Shown here in pieces: positions 12,376 to 24,450 of a stretch of DNA of 64,000 nt (positions are counted from its first letter, which is position 1; every line of letters begins with the position of its first letter). Source of the stretch: Alviniconcha marisindica. Its lineage: Eukaryota; Mollusca; Gastropoda; Provannidae. The position numbers were made by a program, and so were the translations under genes. Under the pieces are notes generated by a model. That model searched no databases. It saw nothing but the letters and a program-made list of their open reading frames with translations, and was not told the DNA's origin. The stretch is taken from contig JABMCL010000813.1 of the NCBI GenBank assembly GCA_018857735.1, forward strand, positions 870,501-934,500, given 5' to 3'.

Positions 12376-12499
12376 CCTTCACTGTGCTCAGTTAGCAACA
12401 GATTATTTTCAGACACTCGACCACTGAATGTTCAAGTTCTGAATGTTCAAGCTGTTTTGGGGTCAGTTGCTAGTTTGACTGAAACAGTAAGAGTGTGAC

Positions 12500-12947
12500 T
12501 GGGACCCCCCCCCCCCCCATCTACATACACACACATGGAGCAATATTCATCAGTGATGTTTCACACTGATGAATACTTTTGGCATGTGTGGTGTGCTCTT
12601 TAACTTGGCTCTGTTGGATTAATTGCCTTTGAGCTGTTTTGAACTGATTTAGTGAAGTATCTATAATACTGATACAACGTTTCACCCTGATATGGTTGAG
12701 TGGCCATTAAAATCAGTAAAAGCCAATTAATTACATACTTGCGTGGCATATCCAAGTAATCTCTACATTATGCAGTACTCACTGGAAAGTGAGAAAAGAT
12801 GATATGATGGCTGAGCTGAGGTCCCATTTACTATTCAGGACCATGGTGTCATCTTCAAACTAACTGGGTCTTTTTATGGTCAGTAAGTATACACGTCTCA
12901 TTATAGGCCCAAGGCACTTCCTCGCTTTCACCTGTAATCAAGCGATC
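12500..12947. other. gene-free spacer
   Basis: A poly(C) run at 12506-12518 and AT-rich unique sequence. No coding or RNA feature recognised. Confidence 0.4.
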
Positions 12948-13170
12948 TTCAGAATCTGATATTCCAACTGAAAAGTCCATGACAAACATTTGACAAGTCA
13001 GCTTCAGAATTTGATATTCCAACTTAAAAATCCACGACAAAGATTTGACAAGAGTCATCTTCAGAATTTGATATTCCAACTTAAAAATGCATGACAAAGA
13101 TTTGACAAGAGTCATCTTCAGAATTTGATATTCCAATTTAAAATCCATGACAGAAATTTGACAAAAGTCA
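12948..13170. repeat. tandem array downstream of CEP131, about 60-bp unit, four copies
   Basis: The unit contains CTTCAGAATTTGATATTCCA and GACAAAGATTTGACAAGAGT. It lies in or just beyond the presumed CEP131 3' UTR. Confidence 0.88.
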
Positions 13171-13431
13171 AATCAGTTTTGCTTGGCACTTGGGTCCAGC
13201 AGACAAGTTCTGACACTGTGGTGACAGAACCAAGGAGACAGAAACACAATGGACACAGAGAAAAACAAACAAAATTCTCTGCATTTGTTCTCGCTGGCCA
13301 GACACCTTGTTCTTTACGGGGACTGAGATCTCGCACAAAAGCAAAAACGAATAACACAGAGCCACCAAAAACCTTCTGCAGAGTGTTGCTGGTTTTTGTG
13401 GTTCCTGGGGGAGTGTTTACAGTGGGAACGT

Positions 13432-13564
13432 TCACTTTTTGAGTAGTTGTTTGCGCTGTTGTTCCAGAAGCCCCTCCAGGTGATCTGCGCGCTTGCAGGC
13501 TGCCTGGTACTGACCCTTGAGCTGAGTCACCACCTCCTCCTTCTTCACTATGGCCTGCTTCACC
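13432..13564 (-). CDS. CEP131: CEP131 terminal coding exon 20
   Basis: VKQAIVKKEEVVTQLKGQ, then KRADHLEGLLEQQRKQLLKK and a TGA at 13434-13432. Vertebrate CEP131 ends KRADHLEELLEQHRR plus a short tail, so this is the true C-terminus. Acceptor GTTTTCAG|GGTG. Sequence to the left (about 13150-13431) is presumed 3' UTR; no clear poly(A) signal was identified. Confidence 0.95.
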
Positions 13565-16500
13565 CTGAAAACACCAACAGCACACACATCAGGACATGAA
13601 GACCCAGGAAGCACCAACATCAGGACATGAAGACCCAGAAAACACCAACAGCACACACATCAGGACATGAAGACCCAGGAAGCACCAACATCAGGACATG
13701 AAGACCCAGAAAACACCAACAGCACACACATCAGGACATGAAGACCCAGGAAGCACCAACATCAGGACATGAAGACCCAGAAAACACCAACAGCACACAC
13801 ATCAGGACATGAAGACCCAGGAAGCACCAACATCAGGACATGAAGACCCAGAAAACACCAACAGCACATGCATCAGGACATGAAGACCCAGGAAGCACCA
13901 ACATCAGGACATGAAGACCCAGAAAACACCAACAGCACCAACATCAGGACATGAAGACCCAGGAAGCACCAACAGCACACGCATCAGGACATGAAGACCC
14001 AGGAAGCACCAACAGCACACGCATCGGGACATGAAGACCCAGGAAGCACCAACAGCACACGCATCGGGACATGAAGACCCAGGAAAACCAACAGCACACG
14101 CATCAGGACATGAAGACCCAGGAAACACCAACAGCACATGCATCAGGACATGAAGACCCAGGAAACACCAACAGCACACGCATCAGGACATGAAGACCCA
14201 GGAAACACCAACAGCACACGCATCAGGACATGAAGACCCAGGAAACACCAACAGCACACACATTGGAGCACGAAGAGAGCAATTCCTGAAACGTTCTTAA
14301 AATTGGGTGGTAATATACAATGAGGATCTACTTCTGTCTCATTCCAAACTCTACCTACTGACAACTTCACTGAAAAGTTTGCCTCTGTCTCATTCTAAAC
14401 TTTTGGTGTCTCATTCCAAACTCGATCTCTGTTTCATTCCAAAATCTGCCTCTTGTCTTATTCCAAACTTTCCTACTGTCTCATTTCAAACTCTGCTCTT
14501 GTCTCAATCCAAACTCTGTTGTCTCAATCCAAACTTTGCCCATGTCTCATTCAAAACTATCTCTGTCTCATTCAAATTCCAAACTCTACCTCTGTCTTAT
14601 TTTAAACTCTGCCCCTGTTTCATTCCAAACTCTATCTCTGTCTCATTTTAAACTCTGCCCCTGTCTCATTCCAAACTCTACCTGTCTCACTTTAAACTCT
14701 GCCCCTGTCTCATTCCAAACTCTACCTCTGTCTCATTTTAAACTCTGCCCCTGTCTCATTCCAAACTCTACCTCTGTCTCACTTTAAACTCTGCCCCTGT
14801 CTCATTCCAAACTCTACCTCTGTCTCATTTTAAACTCTGCCCCTGTCTCATTCCAAACTCTACCGCTGTCTCACTTTAAACTCTGCCCCTGTCTCATTCC
14901 AAACTCTACCTCTGTCTCACTTTAAACTCTGCCCCTGTCTCATTCCAAACTCTACCTCTGTCTCACTTTAAACTCTGCCCCTGTCTCATTCCAAACACTA
15001 CCTCTGTCTTATTTTAAACTCTGCCCCTGTCTCATTCCAAACTCTATTGTTGTCCCATCCAAAACTCTACAACTTCTTATTCCAGAGCTCTTAATCCCAA
15101 ACCCTACTTCTGTTTGACTCATGGCTATGCTTCTGTCTCGTTCCACACGCTTCAAGCTTACTTCATTATCCCACTGAGAAACATATGTGGTGAAATGCTT
15201 CACGTATCACAACAGACAAACCCAGCTGACCTTTTATGCACTTCCTCCATCTCTGCATCTTTCACTTGTTTGATATCCTCCACTTCCTGCTTGGCCCGCT
15301 CCAGCTCAATGCGATGTTTGGCCCGCAGTTCGGAGATCTCGTTTTTGATCCGCCGGTTCTCCTCCTCCGTGGCAACAATGCGGTCTGCGAACTCTTGTCG
15401 GATAATGTCTGACACGTGGCCCCGCTCTTCGCGCATCTTTTCCAGCAACTGCAAGGGAAAACAACGGACATGGATGCATTTTAAGACTGAACCCACCTCG
15501 CTTTGCACCGTACAAAGGCATAATACAGAATGGATTCATATAAAACTGGTCATGTCAAAACAGAACACATTTAAAATTCAATCTGTGTTCCCCCAGCCAC
15601 ACACACACACACACACACTCTCTCTCTCACAGTCACACACACAAGCTGAGAAAGAACGGACAAGGCTGAATGCAATCAATGCCCACTAGCTGCACACTTG
15701 TGAGGCAGTGTACTCACCTTCTTGATGTCCTTGATCTCCTCTTCCTTCTGCTTGATAATGACCTTGAGGCGCTCATTCTCACCTTCCACTTCTGCCGCTC
15801 GTGCCTGGAAAAAGAACAAAGAAAGTCACACCAAAACATGGAGAGGCAGCAATTCACGCATCCTTGCGGTTTCTCTCGTGTGGCGAAAGCACAGGCTGTG
15901 ACACTGAAGCACAAAGTGTGGCGAAAGCACAGGCTGTGACACTGAAGCGCAGCACACAAAGTGTGGCGAAAGCACAGGCTGTGACACTGAAGCGCAGCAC
16001 ACAAAGTGTGGCGAAAGCACAGGCTGTGACACTGAAACGCAGCACACAAAGTGTGGCGAAAGCACAGGCTGTGACACTGAAGCGCAGCACACAAAGTGTG
16101 GCGAAAGCACAGGCTGTGACACTGAAGCGCAGCACACAAAGTGTGGCGAAAGCACAGGTTGTGACACTGAAGCACAGCACACAAAGTGTGACAGGGTGAA
16201 GATGCTGGAAGGAAAGATCCATTAAAAAAAAGGTACTTGCTTCAATGCTGTAACCAAACTGTCATTCCTAAGATGTGGAATGTTAGCAACACATGCAAGG
16301 ATCAGAGAGCAACAACAAAAAACAAAAACCACCGCTGGCCAACTGCCCTGTGATCACAATTTCATCAGTGCATTTTGGAAGTCCACGTGACAGATGAAAC
16401 ATCAACTGATGCAATTAAAACATTGTTGTTGTTCTTATAAAGAAGCTTGGTGCTAAGTACAAAATATAAGTGCACAATTGCCAAGCTTGTGTCCGCAGTG

Positions 16501-19500
16501 TGATAGGATGGTGCCCGTGTGTTGGGCAAATTTACAGGAATATTTCTCTCTCTCACTACTCTATGATCAAACAGGCCTGTCAGTGAGCCAGAGTTCACAA
16601 AGAGAAAATGTTTCTGAACTGTCAAAATTGTGGTGCGTCTCATCTGCACGTGCTGATTGGTTAATCGCAGCCTGTCACTCAAATCTCAGCGGTGCATTAA
16701 TTATGGAGATGGCAAAGTGGATGAAGGAGCCAATGGCATACTCAGCTGGAACAAAGCACTCCTCCTCGACGGAACTCACCTTGATCTGATTGTACTTCTG
16801 GACAGCCCTCCTCTCCGAGTTCTCCAGCTCCCTCGTCTCCACTTCAAACTTTTCCCTCAACCGTCTGAATCAGGCAAAGAAAGGCAGACAATGAAAATCC
16901 AATTTTACACACTATTTCCATCAAAGATGCACATCGCAGGCTGTACAATTCTGGTGTCACAACAGACACATTTTGGTCTAGCATTTCTCTTTTCAAGACT
17001 GCTGACATCTAAAATACAGGATGGAGCTGCTTTTCTTACAATACAATACAACTTTATTGCCAAGTGTCAATACACCGATTGCACGAGGAATGTTTTGTGG
17101 TGCCAAGTACATTCATCACACATTCACTCCAATCATAAAACATTTAATTACAACAGCAAATAAACATCTGGGTAAAAAGTCATTCATAGATAACAACATG
17201 AGAAAATCCCACTGGCATCAAGCTGTGCATATCACATAAAATAGAACTGCCACAAAATAAAACTGTGTAGCATATTTATAAATAATGCAGTGCTTCTCTT
17301 GTGTAGCATATTTATAAATAATGCAGTGGCTGCTTTCTTGTATAGCATATTTATAAATAATGCAGTGGCTACTTCTCTTGTGTAGCATATTTATAAATAA
17401 TGCAGTGGCTACTTTTCTTGTGTAGCATATTTATAAATAATGCAGTGGCTGCTTCTCTTGTGTAGCATATTTATAAATAATGCAGTGGCTGCTTCTCTTG
17501 TGTAGCATATTTATAAATAATGCAGTGGCTGCTTCTCTTGTGTAGCATATTTATAAATAAGGCAGTGTTGCTTCTCTTGTGTAGCATATTTATAAATAAT
17601 GCAGCGGTGCTTCTCTTGTGTAGCATATTTATAAATAATGCAGTGGCTGCTTCTCTTGTGTAGCATATTTATAAATAATGCAGCGTTGCTTCTCTTGTGT
17701 AGCATATTTATAAATAATGCAGCGTTGCTTCTCTTGTGTAGCATATTTATAAATAATGCAGTGTTGCTTCTCTTGTGTAGCATATTTATAAATAATGCAG
17801 TGGCTGCTTCTCTTGTGTAGCATATTTATAAATAATGCAGTGATTTATAAATAATGCAGTGGCTACTTTTCTTGTGTAGCATATTTATAAATAATGCAGT
17901 GTTGCTTCTCTTGTGTAGCATATTTATAAATAATGCAGTGATTGCTTCTCTTGTGCAGCATATTTATAAATAATGCAGTGGCTGCTTCTCTTGTGTAGCA
18001 TATTTATAAATAATGCAGTGACCAGACAGTCAGGCTTAGTTTTTCACATCTTCCACTCAGCATATGCAAAGAATGCTTCTTTACAGCAGTATTTACTTTG
18101 TGTTGTGTGAAATCAACCCACAAGGGAGTTAATTAGTGCTCAAAATACGTAACACAAGTACATCAGCATTTTTGAGGATGTACCTCTGGTGGAGTTTATG
18201 TCCCTTGTATCTACATGCGTGCCAGGTGAGAGTTACCGTAGGAGAGTCAGGTCTTTGTTGTTGTACTTGTGTTCCATATTCTGAAGGCTAATTAACTCCC
18301 TTGTGTGTGGATTGTGCACAAGCGCCCTGGGCCTCATTCCGTTTCAGATCTGTATTGTGTGCTTCATAACAGCACCGCACCTGAATAGAGAATTACAGAA
18401 CCTCCTCAAAGTGAGCAGCACACTGACCTCATTTTGGTTTCCAAGGCCTTCTCACTCTCCTCCCTGGAGATGCAGGAGTCCTCCTCGAGGCGGGCGATGA
18501 CCAGCTCGATCTCCTTGTCACGCTCCTTGCGCACCTGCTCCTTCAGTTCCCGCTCCTTTTGCAGCAGCCAGGTGTCGTGCTTCTTCTTGTAGTTCTCCTC
18601 CCACGCCTCCTTCTCCAGCTGCAGGCGCTCCTGCAGTTCCCGCGTCTCCGTCTGCGTGACGCACAAATAAATCTCTCTTCATGTCTGGTGTCATAATTGC
18701 GAGTTATGTCAACACCATTTTTGATAGTATACATCTTATTTATTGATTGTCATTTCAAAGTATTTTCAATGATTTTGCTTTTCCTGTATGTTTATTACTA
18801 TTAATAGTGGTAGTATTTTTTTATTTTTTTTATTTTGTTTATCCTGTTTAAATATTAATCGAGTTTGTAAAAAGATTATTTTTCCTTCTTTTTTCTCTCT
18901 CCATTTTTCGCTTATTTGGTAGTTTAGCAAGGACTAGTTGTTAGACAGGTCTAAATGAACCTAAACTACAATCCTTGGAAAATAAAGTTTTCGAGTTCGA
19001 GTTCAAATGGTTGTTGTTGTGTGTTTCTCAGGTATGCACTCTGGGAGTCACCCGGTACATATGCAACTGTATGCTGACAAATGCATTCCACAGGGTGGGA
19101 GGACTGTAAGTATTATTCTGGTGTTTTTGTCTGCATGACACACAAACAACTGTCTTCCTGTCTGGCTGTTGTTGTAGTCCTCCCCAGCAAAACGCTGGGA
19201 GTCACCCGGTATACATGCAACTGTATGTTGACAAATGCATTTCACAGGGTGGGAGGATTGTAAGTGTGACTGTTGTGTTTTATTCAGCATCTCTGTCGGC
19301 ACAACACGCAAACAAATCTCCCGTGTCTGGCTGTTGTGTTAGAGAGTGAATGGGTGGCAGCTGTTTGTGCAAAAACATTAAGCTGAAGCCTGGACCAGAC
19401 CTGTTTATCCCTCTTTTCAGTTGTCAGTACTTTGGGCAGAAGTTGTCAGTAATCCTAGGTGTCTGTCAGTAATACACACACTCCATTTGTGACTCTTATA

Positions 19501-22500
19501 ATTTTTACTCATATCTCGCACTATGTTTTAGACAGTTGTATTCACAGTTAATTTTTACTCAGACCAAGATTGTAACAAATGAAGGCACAATAGCCTCAAG
19601 TTCAAGTGCAATAGCATTTTGTTTAAACTATTATTAGAAACACCAACAGATCCATGGATTGTGATGATTCCAAGTCTTGACTACTAACAAGTCGCACATC
19701 ATGGCTTCAGCTATGATGATGTCCTGCTGGCCCTCACCTCGCTTTGCTTCCAGAAACTTTAAACAAGACGGCTGGGATTTCTTCAAAAGATTCATAATCT
19801 TTGTGGCGAATGGACTTCCACGTGCCTCTTGCAATTGTTTCCACCACCATGTGTGCAAGTGAAGTCGATGCTGAACGAACAAATCGCCTTTTCGCGAACG
19901 GAATAAACATGACCACCTCTCATGGTACTCTGGGCGATAACGTTGGATCGCCTTAATTTTTGGGGGGTAGTCAATCCCGAATCTTCAACACATCTTTTAC
20001 TCATCTTCCCAAAGCACACTTCAAAGATGGCGGCAGAAGCAGGGTTTTAACAATGAGCATGCGCAGTCGGTATTCCAAGGGAAGTAATTTCCTGTCACGA
20101 CTTGGTTTTGGCCCTTTGACAGTTTCGATCCTGTGCCTGTGGTTTTACTCCAGCTTAAAATGCGGGAAAGGAAAAATCGGACAGTGACCGTAATTTTTGA
20201 CCCAGCCAGCGTAACAGCGGAATTTGAGGTCTGAATCCGTAGGAATTACGGTGAAACCGTAGGGGTAAACAGGTCTGCTAGACTCACACAGAGGAAGTGC
20301 CAGACGATTTTCCTTGAAAGGATGAGAGAGGACCATCACTAATTGGCACCGTTTTGAAGGCAATGTTAGGGAAACATCTGAGAGATAGGTTTTTTCTTAG
20401 TGCATAGATACCATCTTGAACTAACTAGACTCACCGCATGCCGGCGCTCCTGCTCTTCTCGGGCCTTCTCAAACTGTTCCTTCATGGCTGACAGCGCCAG
20501 GCGGTGGGAGTCTTCCAGCTGACGGCGCAGAGCGTCCAGCTCTTGTCGCTGGCGGGAGGCGTTACTGGCCAGGCGATCCTTCTCGTCTTGCACCTCGTTG
20601 TACAGGCGGCGCCGCTGCTGCTGGAAGGCCTCTTCCTCTTGCTGCAGCTGCTTCTCGTATCTGTGAGATAAACACAGGCAATCAGCTACATGCCTTGGTG
20701 CCAGTGATCCCTGAAGACACAATGCAGCTGCCTCCTGTATCTGTCAGATAAACACAGGCAGACAGATACATGCCTTGGTGCCAGTGATCCTTGAATACAT
20801 AATGCAGTTGCTTTTCATACCTGTGAGATAAACACAGGCAATCAGCTACATGCCTTGGTGCCAGTGATCCCTGAAGACACAATGCAGCTGCCTACTGTAC
20901 CTGTCAGATAAACACAGGCAGTCAGCTACATCCCTGGAGACGTAATGCAATTGCTTTTTGTACCTGTGTGATAAACATAGGCAATCAGCTGTGTGCTTTG
21001 GTACCAGTGATCCCTGAAGACACAATGCAGCTGCCTCTCTTACCTGCAAGACACATGCAGGGAATTAGTGGCATGCCTTGTGGCAGTGATCCCTGCAGAC
21101 ATAATGCAGCTGCTTCTTGTATCTGTGAGATAAACATAGGCAATCAGCTGCATGCCTTGGTCCTTGAAGACACAATGCAGCTGCCTGAGCGGACAGGTGA
21201 CTCTGCACTCAAAATAGTTAAGACAGCTGGGAAAATAGCTGATAATCTCCAAGCTGATTGTAAAAAAAAAAGAAAAAAGGAGAAGACAAATATATAGCAA
21301 ACACCATCAACAATTGATGACATAACAACAAATCACTTCCGGGGGAGTGGTGGGGGGGGGGGGGGGGGGGGGGGGGGGTGGGGTGATACTACTTTTACAT
21401 CAAAACAGTATTATCCAGCCTCCATTTGCCTTTCAACAAAATCTAGCCCTAGATTAGTCATTCTTGCCTGATTTCTGTCCTGCAAAAAGAAGTCTTCACT
21501 GTATAACTGCATCAATAAAAATGATTTAATTTGTACACATTTACCTTTGTTATGTTGAATTGTGTAACTGGTGTTTTTCTGTGTGGAATTTGAGAGACCC
21601 AAAAGGCAAATTTTTGTTTGATGCGTTTATTATGAATAATAAAGTTCTTTTGTTATTTGTAATTAAATATTGTAATTAAAAAAACATCTCCTGTCCCCAC
21701 CTTTCTTTGGCCAGCTCCCTTTCCCTGGCAACGGCAGCTTCTTTCTCATGAGCAAGCTGGTCCCGCAGTTCCTCCGTCATTTTCACGTAGCGCTGCGCTG
21801 CTCTCTCATCCGACTCCAGGAGCTCTGCCTCGTGAACCTGCTTCAGTTTCTTCACCTCCGCCTTGTGCTTGGCGATCAGCCGCTGGATCTCTGGCTCCAG
21901 CCCTTTCACCGTCATGTCCTGGGTGAAGGCACAGAAAAGCAGATCAGAAATGAGACGCAGACAGGCAGATCTCAGAATCGAGACAGAGGCAGATCAGACC
22001 CAGGACACACAGAGGCAGAAACGAACCAAGACACAGACAGGCGGGCTAGAACTAAGACACAAGCAGGCAAATCATAATTAAGACGTGGATAGGCAGATCC
22101 GAACTGTGATACAGCTAGGCAGATCAGAACTATGACACAGGGAGGCAGATCCGAATCTTGACACAGGGAGGCAGATCAGAATCTTGACACAGGGAGGCAG
22201 ATCAGAATATTGACACAGGGAGGCAGATCAGAATATTGACACAGGGAGGCAGATCAGAATCAAGACTCTGAAAGGCTGACAGGAATCACAGACAAGCAGA
22301 TCATAATTAAGACACAGAATGGCAGACACTTAAGGCAGATCAGAATAAAGACACAGATGGGTGGGTCAGAATAAAGACACAGAAGGGTGGGTCAGAATAA
22401 AGACACAGAAGAGTGGGTCAGAATAAAGACACAGAAGGGTGGGTCAGAATAAAGACACAGAAAGGTGGGTCAGAATTAAGAAACAGAAAGGCAGGTCAGA

Positions 22501-24419
22501 AATAAGGTCCAAAGAGGCAGATCAGAAATAAAGACACAGAGAGGCAGATCAGAATTAAGAAACAGAAAGGCAGGTCAGAAATAAGGTCCAAAGAGGCAGA
22601 TCAGAAATAAAGACACAGAGAGGCAGATCAGAAATAAGACACAGAAGTAGATCAGAATTAAGACACAGAGAGGCAGATCAGAAATAAAGACACAGAGAGG
22701 CAGGTCAGAATAAGACACAGAAGTAGATCAGAATTAAGACACAGAGAGGCAGGTCAGAATTAAGACACAGAAAGACAGCCAGAAACATGGACACAGACAG
22801 GCAGGTCAGAATCAAGACACAGAAAGGTAGGTCAGAATTATTACACAGAAAGACAGTCAGAAACAAGACACAGAGAAGCGGGTCAGAAACAAGACACAGA
22901 AAGGCAGGTCAGAATTAAGGGACACAACAGCAGAGATCACAGTTATCTGCGGCAACTCGCATGTGAGTGAATACATTGATACAGACATGTTTAATGCCTG
23001 TAAATACATCAATACATCCATTTTTGATGCCTGTCTAAATGACCTGCCTTTATTTTCTTGGTTTTCTCGTCAATCCATTTTTCTCTCCTCAGCTTCTCAG
23101 CCGCCGCGTGGATCTCTTTGAGCTTCGTCATTTCCACTGTGTGGCTGCACGACAACAAAAACAACATAAACACGCTTTAATCAGCATACTAATGAGTTCT
23201 GTGCTTTACAATCACATTACTTCTTCTGAACATCACCAAATGTAATAATATTAACAGTAATAATAATGGGGGGGGGGGGGGGGGGGGAGAGGGGGAAAAA
23301 AGAGAGAGAGAAAGTGAATGCCAAAAAAAAAAAAAATGAGAGAGAGAAATCTGTCATGCTGGTGACCCACTGAAGATGGCAGCTCTATGCTATCCTGAGG
23401 TTCCATCAACAAAAGAAAAGTCATCTTTGATTTTCACCGAGTTTTAGTGAAACACCTTTAACTACGTGCTTACCTTTTAACATGCACTGAGTTACGTGAA
23501 GGAACGGGAAAATGGGAAAATTACACATGTGTTTGCGGGTGTATGTTTGTGGAAAAAGCCGGGGCGGGCGAGAGGGGGAGAGAATGTGAGAGTGAGATAT
23601 ATATATTTCTTTTACGTTTTATTTTATTTAATTTTAATTTTAAATGGACCTTCTTGAGTCTTGAGCCCATGTGTCAAAGGAAAATGTTCATTTTTATGCT
23701 TTGTATATTGATGAATAATAAAGATTGATTTGATTTGATTTGAAAAGGTCCAGGATCTTTTGTTCTACGTATCTTGCATCCCATAATGTAAGAATAAAGA
23801 CCATGCCCAAGTCTAAGCAAGTTGTTGTTGAGAGCCTGAAACAAGCAAAGAACACTGGGAAATGTAACACTCACTTTTCCTCCATACTCTTGATCTTGTC
23901 CTGGTATTTGCGGTCAATCGTCTTCAGTTCTTTGACAAGCTGCTCACACTGCTCCGTCAGTCCCTTTTTGTCATCAATTAACTGGAAGGACAAATGAGAT
24001 GGTTACTTATTACATCACTGATGTGAAGGAAAACTGGAGATGGTAATTTTTTTTAAAGCCTTTTAAGGAGAACAGTGGAGAAGCATCATGGGCCCTATCG
24101 TTGTGGGGCGTTTAATCATATAACACACATCCAATGCAGTAACATGTTCACACACTCATGCATACTTCATTCTACCTATAAAAAATTATAAAATAAAAAA
24201 AATGTACACATATACTGACTGTTCATGAGCCCTACTGATAATAATGAAATATTTGTAAAGCATGCGCCTCTAACATAAAAAAAAACAGAGCTAGGCTTGC
24301 TGTAAACAATTCAAATTTAAACAATCAGGTTGTGACACCACAAACAGAAACTGACAAACAACAATGACTACAGGCAGTTCAAACCACAAGAAGCAAAACA
24401 GCAAGACCTGCATTGTACG

Positions 24420-24450
<31 letters not shown>

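Noticed and set aside
11543..12427. 294-codon open frame, the longest in the window
   Set aside because: It runs straight through two unrelated minisatellites with units of 51 and 28 bp; other frames on both strands are equally open. No non-repetitive protein sequence.
15714..16199. 118-156 codon frames on both strands
   Set aside because: Produced by a 45-bp, stop-poor minisatellite in an intron; the coding exon here is only 15718-15804.
19085..19265. small exon flanked by CACAG and GTAAGT on the plus strand
   Set aside because: The pattern is duplicated within a 154-bp tandem repeat in an intron and has no protein similarity.
20060..20187. independent gene starting at the YY1/NRF1-like cluster
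   Set aside because: No intact reading frame follows on either strand; only the decayed zinc-finger relic is visible, so I keep it as a finding rather than a gene.
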